Source: Pseudooceanicola nitratireducens (GTDB lineage: Bacteria; Pseudomonadota; Alphaproteobacteria; Rhodobacterales; Rhodobacteraceae). From it: a stretch of 64,000 nucleotides of DNA. The notes under the pieces are model-generated. The model did no database searches, had not been told where the DNA came from, and saw only the letters and a list, made by a program, of their open reading frames with translations. The stretch lies in the NCBI RefSeq assembly GCF_900109195.1, contig NZ_FNZG01000003.1, positions 642,234-706,233 of the forward strand. Reading direction: 5' to 3'. The position numbers and the translations under genes are program-made. The number at the start of each line of letters is the position of its first letter. Position 1 is the stretch's first letter. Of the stretch, positions 1-7,093 are shown one piece after another.

Positions 1-112
1 GCAGTCCGTCGGCAGCCTGCGAGTTGCGCACGGGGAACCTGAACAGCACGATATCGCCGCGCTGAATGTCATCGGCCCAGTGGGCCGTCTCTTCGGTCTT
101 GTGATCGAACAT
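1..112 (-). CDS. Partial PemK/MazF-like protein, N-terminus only
   Basis: Only the first 37 codons are in the window; the gene runs off the left edge on the minus strand. The start is well supported: an AGGAGAG ribosome binding site lies a few bases upstream of the ATG. The visible protein begins MFDHKTEETAHWADDIQRGD and continues IVLFRFP. A short 'GDIVLFRFP' strand near the N-terminus is typical of PemK/MazF-type toxin folds, but too little is visible to prove the family. No antitoxin gene can be seen on this side. The upstream region is a long GC-rich leader. Family assignment is an inference. Confidence 0.4.
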   Translation of the reverse strand, partial: MFDHKTEETAHWADDIQRGDIVLFRFPVRNSQAADGL

Positions 113-594
113 CGATCTCTCCTTTGGTGGATGATCGACGCGTCCCGACCTCCCCTTTTCTCCGAGGGCTGGCCCGGGCTGCGCGTCACAAGGCGCGTGC
201 AGCCGGGACCGGGCCTCAGGCCGGGGAAGTCCGGAAGGGGTGGCAAGCGCCCGTCCGGTCCCGCGGAAGGCGGCCTCGGGAGCAGGGAACGGCGAGTGTC
301 CCTGCAGGGGTGGGTCCAGGGCGAATGGAATGCCGCCCTGGTCGAGCCGAAGGCTGCCAGGGGGTGAAGGGGGAGTGGCGAACGATGACCCTTCGAGCAG
401 GGGTGCAGGGGAGTGCGGAACGACGCCCTGTCCCGGCTGGAGGCCCTTGGCGGGTTCGGGAGGGCAGCGCGTCTCCCGAGCGGCGCGTCAGCGGCGCCGG
501 GGTCCGGGGGCGACAGCCCCCGGCGAACGGTAGCCCGAGCGAGCGTCCGAAGGACGGTTGCGCGGGTTACTTAGTGAGTAAAAACTTGGACAAC
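113..594. other. GC-rich non-coding leader with recurring short modules
   Basis: This stretch separates the partial PemK-like gene from the RT-SLATT unit. Frames open across it, but their products are low-complexity (Gly/Arg/Pro-rich) and lack ribosome binding sites, so I read it as non-coding. On the minus strand it repeats short blocks of the type 'GTTCGCC' or 'GTTCCGC' followed by C-runs. It also contains a perfect 8-bp hairpin (CCGGGGGC at 504-511, GCCCCCGG at 516-523). It lies directly upstream of the left-edge gene and could be a structured 5' leader. There is a sharp drop in GC at about 570. Confidence 0.5.
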
Positions 595-632
595 GAACCC
601 ATCGGAGTTCGACGTCGCTATCCGATGGGTTC
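595..632 (-). terminator. Perfect 12-bp hairpin just after the SLATT gene
   Basis: GAACCCATCGGA at 595-606 pairs perfectly with TCCGATGGGTTC at 621-632 around a 14-base loop. On the minus strand the hairpin begins 5 bases after the stop of the SLATT gene and is followed, after a short gap, by a run of five T. That position suits a terminator for the RT-SLATT transcript. The T-run is not directly adjacent, so it could instead be a boundary or recombination feature of the insert. Confidence 0.5.
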
Positions 633-637
633 TCGCA

Positions 638-1297
638 TCAGCCAATCAGAAACGACGCTGCTCTACACGCCAAAAGATAGAAACCGATTGCGCAGACAAC
701 AAAAATGACAGTGTGAAACCACCACCCAATCGCTAACCGCGACACCCAAAGAAATTTATGCGAGAACCAACCAGGCACCCAGATAGAGATTTTCTCATTC
801 CTCTTGGCCTCTATGGCCTCAAAGAGCTTGTTGTCCCAAGCCGAATGATTTTGACCGAACCCTTCAATACAATCATGGAATGCTGTCAGAGATGCCCTTA
901 GGACTTCCTCCTCGGGCTTGACGGACTGTATCTCCGCTCGCATATTCCCGGATATCCTCAACAACCTCTGCGCATGGACCTGCATGTCCCTCGCAAGCAC
1001 AGACCGGCCCTTTGAGTAATCTAAAAGATTCACTACCAGCAAAGATATGGAGGCTACAATGCTAATTAATGATACAGCGTGACCCTCGACAGTGTCAGCA
1101 AAACTTGAATCCGCATAAAGCCCGATAGACGCGCAAACAAGAAATATCGTCAGGACTGAAGAGAACGCCATAGAAGCCTTTTCTTCGGCCTCCAATCTTT
1201 CCGAAAGATTAAACCTAATATATGCGGTTTTCTCAATCTTCCCGACAAGACGCTCATAGTATTCTAGGTCAATTTCTTTATCCGCTGCTGCCGTCAT
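638..1297 (-). CDS. SLATT-type membrane effector paired with a reverse transcriptase
   Basis: 219 residues. The N-terminal part (1-40) is charged and helical. Hydrophobic segments lie at about 41-62 and 74-92, followed by a long amphipathic helix starting 'DYSKGRSVLARDM' and a third hydrophobic segment at about 188-210. This layout matches SLATT proteins, two-TM pore-forming effectors predicted for prokaryotic immune systems; one SLATT subfamily is known to sit beside reverse transcriptases. I chose the ATG at 1297 because GGAG precedes it, whereas the ATG at 1324 has no Shine-Dalgarno sequence. The gene overlaps the 3' end of the RT gene by 20 bases, so the two are probably translationally coupled. 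The DNA is clearly AT-richer than the surrounding genome, a sign of transfer. Family call is from topology and neighbour, not a search. Confidence 0.7.
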   Translation of the reverse strand: MTAAADKEIDLEYYERLVGKIEKTAYIRFNLSERLEAEEKASMAFSSVLTIFLVCASIGLYADSSFADTVEGHAVSLISIVASISLLVVNLLDYSKGRSVLARDMQVHAQRLLRISGNMRAEIQSVKPEEEVLRASLTAFHDCIEGFGQNHSAWDNKLFEAIEAKRNEKISIWVPGWFSHKFLWVSRLAIGWWFHTVIFVVCAIGFYLLACRAASFLIG

Positions 1298-2786
1298 CCG
1301 GCTTCTCCACTCCCAATGCCCCATGCTGGGCCCAACATTTTTTTGAAGCTCTTAACGCTAGAACAAAGCTGGGCAGACTGACATCGTAGTCAAATTTGTC
1401 GCGATCAAACCACGATCCAGAAATCAATTCTTGTGAGGTGAGTTCCGTCCAGTTTGCGTTGCCACAGTACTTCTTTATCAACTTGGCTCTTTTTGTCAGT
1501 GCCCTTTTAATTGCCCAAACGAGCCATCCGTCTAGGTTTGAAAAGTCCGTTATAGAATCCACCAAGCAGTAATAGGACACGCATCCCGAGAGCGCCTTTA
1601 TGCGCTTTCGCCCGTCTAAGAAGTCTTGCAGTTGCGCATTTGAATACGGGCCGTTTATATAGCTTCTCAGCCTGTGAATGCTGGAAACGAAGTCCCAATC
1701 CAAGCGATTTCCATCTATCCGCTTGCAGTTCAGAGACTTGTGTCTCTCAGGGTATAAAATCAGAGACTCGTAAAGTATTTGCGCGCAACGTTTTTTGATT
1801 CTCTCAACGCCAGCATTCGAAATCGTCGCACCGCCTTCCGAAAATTGGTATCCGAGAAAATCCATTTTAGAAACTGTGCGCATCTCTTCATCTCGTTGAG
1901 AGAATATACTAACGCCAGTCGTCTTTACCTGATTCACTGTCACGCCGGTATCCCGCGAGAAATCTCTATAGGCCGATATTGCGCCGATTGCGTCCTCATA
2001 GCTATAGTTCACCAAGACGCTATCGTCAGCATATCGGATATAGTTTCCGCTAAGTTTGTCGAGGCTTGAGTCCAAGTGATGCCCCACTGCATTGGCCACA
2101 AACAATGAAACCGAATTCCCCTGCGGGGTCCCCATGGATCTCCTCCCACTGGTTCCATCTCTCTTGATATACTCATGGCCCAAATAGCTTCGCACCACTC
2201 GCTCCTCGAACTTTGTCAACAGAAAATCACCCGAAGAGAGAACCTTTTCTTCTATAAATCCCGTAGATATTGATCCAAAATAATCCGAGAAATCATACTT
2301 CGAGATGTAAACCTTATCAGATTTCAAGTATTGCTTTAGCCGAAAAACCGCATCCAAGGAATTTTTGCTCGACATATACGCGAAGCTAGTCGCGGAGAAT
2401 ACTTTCTGGTTGCGCTCCCGCATCGCCTCACTCAAGAGCTTTGCTAGCGCTGCATCAGGAATGCTGAAGACGTCAACATGACGAAGGCTACCAGTCGGTT
2501 TCCTGAAGCTGAAACGAAATGAAGGGATTGGATTGTATTGATCCAGCCTGACAGATCTAACAATCGACCTTGCCAAGAAACGCGCATGACTCAAGCAATA
2601 AGCTGGGTGGAACTGCTTATGATGGCTCCATATCCTTGGTTTGCGGACAGTGGGCGAAGTAACCCGGACGCCTGTTCTCTTTTGAACTCTCTCAAGATAT
2701 TTTTCTCGATAGCGTAGCCGGTCCTCGTATCTGCCGAGCCTCCTTTTTGCTTCCGCTACGATTTCTTTTTCTAGAACTTTTTCCAA
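1278..2786 (-). CDS. Reverse transcriptase, candidate defence-associated RT
   Basis: 502 residues with the palm motifs in order: motif A 'KYDFSDYF' (Asp165), motif B 'GTPQGNSVSLF' (219-229), motif C 'YADD' (252-255), a motif D lysine near 288 and motif E 'FLGYQF' (310-315). The 'PQG-x-S-x-S-LF' form of motif B resembles retron or 'unknown-group'/Abi RTs more than retroviral ones. There is no maturase, HNH or integrase domain, which argues against a group II intron. The C-terminal 150 residues are helical and of unknown function. The start is uncertain: no ATG exists in frame, so I used the TTG at 2786, which lacks a good Shine-Dalgarno. The frame stays open upstream to about 2920. It forms a two-gene unit with the downstream SLATT gene and is AT-rich compared with its surroundings. 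Confidence 0.85.
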   Translation of the reverse strand: MEKVLEKEIVAEAKRRLGRYEDRLRYREKYLERVQKRTGVRVTSPTVRKPRIWSHHKQFHPAYCLSHARFLARSIVRSVRLDQYNPIPSFRFSFRKPTGSLRHVDVFSIPDAALAKLLSEAMRERNQKVFSATSFAYMSSKNSLDAVFRLKQYLKSDKVYISKYDFSDYFGSISTGFIEEKVLSSGDFLLTKFEERVVRSYLGHEYIKRDGTSGRRSMGTPQGNSVSLFVANAVGHHLDSSLDKLSGNYIRYADDSVLVNYSYEDAIGAISAYRDFSRDTGVTVNQVKTTGVSIFSQRDEEMRTVSKMDFLGYQFSEGGATISNAGVERIKKRCAQILYESLILYPERHKSLNCKRIDGNRLDWDFVSSIHRLRSYINGPYSNAQLQDFLDGRKRIKALSGCVSYYCLVDSITDFSNLDGWLVWAIKRALTKRAKLIKKYCGNANWTELTSQELISGSWFDRDKFDYDVSLPSFVLALRASKKCWAQHGALGVEKPDDGSSG

Positions 2787-3086
2787 AATGTGCCCAAGGG
2801 GTGCGCCAGCAGAGAGCTGTAGTATGTTGTCGTTTCCAGTTCGAATGCCGTGTGGAACACAGCAAGCTGCAAAGATACGCCGCCCCTGCTGACGACTAAT
2901 GCTCCTCGCATATGGTGCAATTGGTCACCTACGATGACGGTCATGTCAAGAAATGCGCGGCGGCGACTTGACGTTTCGCTGGAAGCCAAGCCGCACGATC
3001 AAAGATGAGATCGGCGTATCGTCTTCGCGTTTTCGGGGAAAAGGTCGTCGCCCCATGTCCTGCCCTCCCCAACAGGAGGCTACGAC
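2787..3086. other. Intergenic region between divergent RT and relaxase genes
   Basis: This holds the promoters of both the RT-SLATT unit (minus) and the relaxase gene (plus). Small minus-strand frames exist, but they lack ribosome binding sites and recognisable products. Because many defence RTs are encoded next to a structured non-coding RNA, the part between about 2787 and 2950 is where one would look for such an RNA. For the relaxase, an oriT would also be expected near here. I cannot identify either by eye. Confidence 0.35.
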
Positions 3087-4373
3087 ATGGCGAAGAAATC
3101 GAAGAAGTTCCGCATCGCGATGCGCATGGAGGGCATGTGGCCCCACCAGCTCGCAGGCTACGAGTCCCACCGGAGGAGAGATGGCGGCGATGTCGGCCAC
3201 TCTGACCCGAACAAGAGACTGCTGAACCGGCTGCTTATCGGGGAAGCTGACTGGGCCCAGACAGCCTGGAACGAGATTGCCGAGATGCGCTCGGAGAACT
3301 TCCTCGTCCAGCTGGAAGGGCTGAAGAAGCGACGGCACAAGAGCGACCTCCAGCAGCTCCTCCGAGAAGGACCGAAGGACCCGTGGAGGGCCTCCAAGCA
3401 TGGGCCCATGCGTGAGGTGATCCTGACGGCGAACAAGAAGTGGTTCGCACTCGACCTGCAGGACTTCGTCGGCGGAAGCGGCCCGACGCTCGAGCAGCAG
3501 TTCGAGGAATGCGCCATAGGCTGGCTGAAGCACGCTTTCGGCGATGATTGCATCCATGCTCGGGCTGATGTGGACGAGGAGACGTATCACATCCATGCGG
3601 TGGTGATGCCGCGGACGACGCTCCCGTGTGGCAAGCGCATGCTCCAGCCTTCCATCCACCCGGTGATCGCGAGCTATGAGAAGGGTCAGGATGACGTAGG
3701 CGACTGGTTCAAGGCCGTCGGTTTGAAGCGAGGGAAAAAGCGGAAGCGGAAGCTTCGCAAGGCCCTGGAACACAACAGGAAGGCGCTCGAAGCCTACAAT
3801 GCCGGCGAGGCGGACTCCCTGGACCTGGTCGAAGTGCCCAAAAAGCGGCGCCACGTCAGCCCGCGCGTCTGGAGAGAGAAACAGGAGCGAAGGCTGGCGG
3901 AGCGCGATCTGGCTCAGGAGACGCGGGAAGAGCAGCTCGAAGCCAAGGAAGCTTCCGTTGTCACCCGCGAGACGCATGCAGACAAGAAGACCGCCCAGGC
4001 GATTGCGACCCTGTCGGTGGCGCGGGATGTCGCTAAAGGCCGCGTGGTTCTCGGAGCCCGCGATGCGAGCAACCGCGAAGATGAGACGGCATCAACTCCC
4101 GCGACGCAGATTCCTGCACAGCGTCTATTCGGCCGAGCCCTGGATGTGCTCCACAAACAGGCGCGGTCAGAGGCGCGCGCTGACCTGAAGGATGCGTTCG
4201 ACGAAATCCGGCGGGCCGATGACGCCATCGTCGAAATCGCGACAGGACTGGGCAAGTCGGCGCGGGAACGGATCGCAAACGCGAGGAAGTCTCTGTCCCG
4301 CGCGATCATAGGTATTTCTCGAAAGATTAGCCGCTTGCCGGACCCGCCCGAGAAATCTTCAGACCAGAGGTAA
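3087..4373 (+). CDS. MobV/Pre-type plasmid mobilisation relaxase
   Basis: 428 residues. The key motif is 'DVDEETYHIH' at residues 161-170, the DE-x-x-x-H-x-H signature of MobV/Pre relaxases that nick plasmid DNA at oriT and initiate strand transfer. The N-terminal region (residues 20-50: H-R-R-R, 'DPNKRLLNRLL') matches the arginine-rich first motif of the family. The C-terminal half (about 210-428) is highly charged, alpha-helical and probably coiled coil, as is usual in Mob proteins. The start is firm: GGAGG lies 7 bases before the ATG. It is followed after 122 bases by a small gene in the same direction. Its presence suggests that the left 5 kb comes from a mobilisable element or integrated plasmid. 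No replication protein is visible. Confidence 0.75.
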   Translation: MAKKSKKFRIAMRMEGMWPHQLAGYESHRRRDGGDVGHSDPNKRLLNRLLIGEADWAQTAWNEIAEMRSENFLVQLEGLKKRRHKSDLQQLLREGPKDPWRASKHGPMREVILTANKKWFALDLQDFVGGSGPTLEQQFEECAIGWLKHAFGDDCIHARADVDEETYHIHAVVMPRTTLPCGKRMLQPSIHPVIASYEKGQDDVGDWFKAVGLKRGKKRKRKLRKALEHNRKALEAYNAGEADSLDLVEVPKKRRHVSPRVWREKQERRLAERDLAQETREEQLEAKEASVVTRETHADKKTAQAIATLSVARDVAKGRVVLGARDASNREDETASTPATQIPAQRLFGRALDVLHKQARSEARADLKDAFDEIRRADDAIVEIATGLGKSARERIANARKSLSRAIIGISRKISRLPDPPEKSSDQR

Positions 4374-4495
4374 AAAAAGTTCCGCCGGAGATTTCTGTCC
4401 GATTTCGAAGATACGCATCTTCATCCGGATCGCGGGTTTTTCCCCAACCGGGGCCCCGCGGCATCCCACGAAACTTGCCTCTGAGGAGACCTCGA

Positions 4496-4870
4496 ATGAC
4501 CAAACCCAAGAAACGCCCGATCATCGACCGCCGTCGCCAATCCGAGCGCCAGAAGAAGGCCGAAGCTCGCATCGACGAGATGCGCGACAAGCTTGCCATC
4601 GACGCACGCGCGGAAGAGCTCAAGACGCTGAATGCCATGAGGGACACTTTCAACGACGCCCTGTGGCAGTGCGACGATGATCGGTTGATCCACGACATTT
4701 TCTCACTGCTCTGCCGGGTGGCAAAGATGTCTGATGCTCGACTGATTGCGGGCCACCCGGATTGCCCAGAGGCGGTCCGGGACGAGCTGAACACCCGTGT
4801 GGAAGAAAGCCGTCGGGAAAAGAAAGACCGGTCCAGAAAGGCCGGGTCGGACAACAAAGCTGACGCCTGA
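4496..4870 (+). CDS. Small charged protein downstream of the relaxase
   Basis: 124 residues, starting MTKPKKRPIIDRRRQ. I chose this ATG over one 21 bases upstream because GAGGAGA lies 8 bases before it. The protein is rich in Lys, Arg, Glu and Asp, with a helical N-terminal half and a basic tail; there are no signal peptide or membrane segments. I do not recognise a family. Its location directly after a MobV-like relaxase gene in the same orientation suggests a mobilisation accessory or DNA-binding role, but that is inference only. A hairpin-plus-T-run terminator follows 28 bases after the stop, so the two genes may form one transcript. Confidence 0.65.
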   Translation: MTKPKKRPIIDRRRQSERQKKAEARIDEMRDKLAIDARAEELKTLNAMRDTFNDALWQCDDDRLIHDIFSLLCRVAKMSDARLIAGHPDCPEAVRDELNTRVEESRREKKDRSRKAGSDNKADA

Positions 4871-4898
4871 CGTTCACAGCCAGAATCGGTGTTAATAA

Positions 4899-4933
4899 GG
4901 GCACGGGGGCAACCTCCGTGCCCTAAACTTTTT
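4899..4933 (+). terminator. Rho-independent terminator after the relaxase pair
   Basis: GGGCACGG at 4899-4906 pairs with CCGTGCCC at 4916-4923 around a short loop. This is followed by an A/T-rich stretch with five T (near 4929-4933). It lies 28 bases after the stop of the small gene and closes the relaxase transcript. Confidence 0.65.
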
Positions 4934-5166
4934 GCGACATACCTATGCGCAGGTCGCCGAGGCTCGACGCTCGACACAGCGGCCGCTGGCTTTCCAGTCG
5001 AGGACTGGATAGGTAGACGGACGGCGGCCCCTAAGAGCGACCGTCCGGCACAGCTTTCTCCGACGACACATGACTACAGAATGTCCCCGCAAGCCCGTGC
5101 TTAGCTACGGTCCCGACGAAACTCCGGCGACGACGCTGCATAGCTGAGAGCATCCCCGAGAAACTT
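4934..5166. other. Intergenic, nothing recognised
   Basis: One plus-strand frame (4889-5104) crosses this stretch but begins inside the terminator hairpin and has no ribosome binding site. I see no gene here. The segment from about 5100 leads directly into the 106-bp repeats and may be part of the same dispersed element. Confidence 0.4.
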
Positions 5167-5545
5167 CAAACAACGGTAAGGCAGCGCCCCCTTTCCCCTT
5201 TGTCATTTGCACATTCTCCGGGAACTTGAACGATGTCGCACCTGGCCGCCGCGCCTCGCGCCGGGGGCGCTGCAAATAACAGTTAGACTGGGCCCCCTTC
5301 CCCCTCCGTCATTTGCACTTCCCTCGGATAAGGTAGCGATGTCGCACATGGCCCCCGCGTCTCGCGACGGGGGCACTGCAAACAACGGTATAACTCGGCC
5401 CCCTGCCACCTCCCTCATTTGCACCGCCCTCGGGCAAGGGCCCCACGTGCCAACTGACCACCACGTACCGCGCCGGGGTACTTCCACAATCAGTCAACCT
5501 TGCCCCCTCCCTCCGCCAACGTCCCCCTTGCGCCGAAACAAGACC
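5167..5545. repeat. 106-bp imperfect tandem repeat, three units plus a partial fourth
   Basis: Units begin at 5167, 5273, 5379 and 5485, each exactly 106 bases apart. They begin with a CAAACAACGGTA-like block, then GC-rich 'GGCCCCC'/'GCGCCCCC', then 'CATTTGCAC', then (units 1 and 2) 'GATGTCGCAC', and end with a G-rich arm. In unit 1, GCAGCGCCCCC (5181-5191) is perfectly complementary to GGGGGCGCTGC (5263-5273), so each unit can fold as a long hairpin. A period of 106 is not a multiple of three, which argues against coding. Unit 3 diverges in its second half and unit 4 fades into the upstream region of the asparaginase-like gene. Confidence 0.85.
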
Positions 5546-5737
5546 GCACAGCATCCCCTGACCGCCGCGCAAGCACCGCCTCGATCCAAGACCCCGACCG
5601 CCAAACCCGGCGCATTCCCAGCCCCCATATACCGCAGTACACTTGGCAAGCCGCATCACCCCGGTCTAGAACCCTGCGACCCGCGCCATGACGCGTCCGA
5701 TCCCACGTCCCAAACCCTGTCCAAAAGGCCCATTCCG

Positions 5738-6241
5738 ATGAAAGACCTGCGCATCCTCGTCACCGGCGGCACCATCGACAAGGTGCATGACACCCGTACC
5801 GAAGGGCTTTCGTTTTCGCCCGACGGGGCCACCCATATCCCCGAGATGCTGCGCATCGGCCGCTGCCATTTCCCCGCCGTGCAGATCGTCCTGCTGAAGG
5901 ACAGCCTGTATTTCGACGACGCCGACCGAAAGGCCATCGCCGATGCGGTCGCCAACGCGGAAGAAGAGGCGCTGGTCATCACCCATGGCACCGGCACCAT
6001 GGGCGACACGGCGCGCTACCTTGCCGACACGCTTACCGGGGCGGCAGCCGAAAAGACCGTCGTGCTGACCGGGGCGATGCGGCCCTTCTCGCTTTATACC
6101 TCGGACGGGGAATTCAACCTTGGCGGCGCGATCACCGCGGCCCAGATCCTGCCCGCGGGTGTATGGGGCGTGATGAACGGCCGCGTCTTCGCCGCCGAGG
6201 CGCTGAAAAAGGACGTCGAACAGGGACGGTTCGACACCTGA
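5738..6241 (+). CDS. Short asparaginase-domain protein
   Basis: 167 residues, covering only the N-terminal domain of type I/II asparaginases (normally about 330 residues). It starts MKDLRILVTGGTID; 'TGGTID' carries the first catalytic threonine. The second active-site motif, usually HGTDTM, reads HGTGTM here, so the aspartate that contacts the substrate amino group is replaced by glycine. 'LTGAMRP' and 'DGEFNL' are also preserved. The protein is probably complete rather than broken: single-domain asparaginase-like proteins of this size occur in the group. Whether it hydrolyses asparagine is doubtful. No strong Shine-Dalgarno is seen before the ATG; frames open upstream into the repeats, but that part looks non-coding. 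Confidence 0.75.
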   Translation: MKDLRILVTGGTIDKVHDTRTEGLSFSPDGATHIPEMLRIGRCHFPAVQIVLLKDSLYFDDADRKAIADAVANAEEEALVITHGTGTMGDTARYLADTLTGAAAEKTVVLTGAMRPFSLYTSDGEFNLGGAITAAQILPAGVWGVMNGRVFAAEALKKDVEQGRFDT

Positions 6242-6480
6242 GGCCCTCAAACCGGATCAGGACCCAAGGGCAGACAACCGGCGAGGCGACACCGCGCCGC
6301 ACCATCCACTTCCGACTTGCAAGCCCCTGAAATCAGGGCTCCAATTGCCTCATTTCCAAACCAAGGGATGAGGAACATGCCCATTCGTTTACCCGATTTT
6401 CTCCTGACCGCCGCCCGATCCGGCCAGACCGCTCAAACTCGGGCCCTTTCGCTGCGCCCTCAGATAAATGAGGTGCCGGA

Positions 6481-6969
6481 ATGAGCCCCATCGTCATCTT
6501 TCAGCACGTGCCCCTCTGGGTCTGGCTGCTGCTCGCCGGTCTGATCGCTCTTGGCCTGCGGTCCTCCCGCGACCGAACCAGTCCGGTCTGGCTGCTGATC
6601 CTGCCCTCGGCCCTGGTGTTCCTGGGCCTGCGCAGCCTGATCGCCCTGCAGGTCTCGCCTCTGGTCTGGGCGCTCTTTGCCATCGCCTATGGCCTTGGCG
6701 TCCTGCTCGGGCTGAAACTGCAACCCCGGTGGACCGTGGCGCGGTCCGGCCCAACAGTTACGCTTCGCGGCGAATACCTGACGCTGATCCTGATGCTTGC
6801 GCTTTTCGGGGTGAACTTCGCCCTTGGCATGGCGCAGGCGGTCGCGCCGCAGCTGGCCAGCTCCCTGCCTGTCCCGCATGGCTTCGCGGTGTTCGAAGGC
6901 GTGGCCTCGGGCATCTTCCTGGGGCGTGCGCTGTCTGTCCTGCGCCAGCCGCGCCACCAGATGACCTAA
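6481..6969 (+). CDS. Inner-membrane protein, DUF6622-like
   Basis: 162 residues with about five hydrophobic helices: roughly 9-26, 38-55, 57-75, 98-120 and 134-152. It starts MSPIVIFQHVPLWVWLLLAG; the 'P-x-WVW' followed by a Leu/Ala-rich helix is characteristic of a small conserved membrane family I know as DUF6622. There are no catalytic motifs and its function is unknown. GAGGTG lies 7 bases before the ATG. It stands alone between the asparaginase-like gene and the convergent arsH gene. A shadow frame beginning at 6468 is not real. Confidence 0.75.
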   Translation: MSPIVIFQHVPLWVWLLLAGLIALGLRSSRDRTSPVWLLILPSALVFLGLRSLIALQVSPLVWALFAIAYGLGVLLGLKLQPRWTVARSGPTVTLRGEYLTLILMLALFGVNFALGMAQAVAPQLASSLPVPHGFAVFEGVASGIFLGRALSVLRQPRHQMT

Positions 6970-7093
6970 GGCCCGCCGCCAACCAGAAGCGCCAACCGCC
7001 TGCGGGGATCCGCAGGCCACGGATCGCATGCAAGGGCCCCCGGGCCCTTGCGCCTTTGGATCAGGTCCCCGGATCAGGACCCGCGCGACACGC

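Noticed and set aside
124..708. 194-codon plus-strand frame in the left GC-rich region
   Set aside because: Low-complexity Gly/Arg/Pro product, no ribosome site, runs across a hairpin and into the antisense of the SLATT gene.
1278..2786. RT as part of a group II intron or diversity-generating retroelement
   Set aside because: No maturase/endonuclease domain, no template/variable repeat pair seen nearby, and the gene is coupled to a membrane protein gene.
2771..2989. Small minus-strand frame upstream of the RT
   Set aside because: Overlaps the RT start in another frame, no Shine-Dalgarno and no recognisable product; kept only as part of the intergenic description.
4889..5104. 71-codon plus-strand frame
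   Set aside because: Starts within the terminator hairpin, no ribosome binding site, no similarity I recognise.
5167..5545. 106-bp repeats as a CRISPR array or coding repeat
   Set aside because: The whole unit is repeated without variable spacers, and the period is not a multiple of three.
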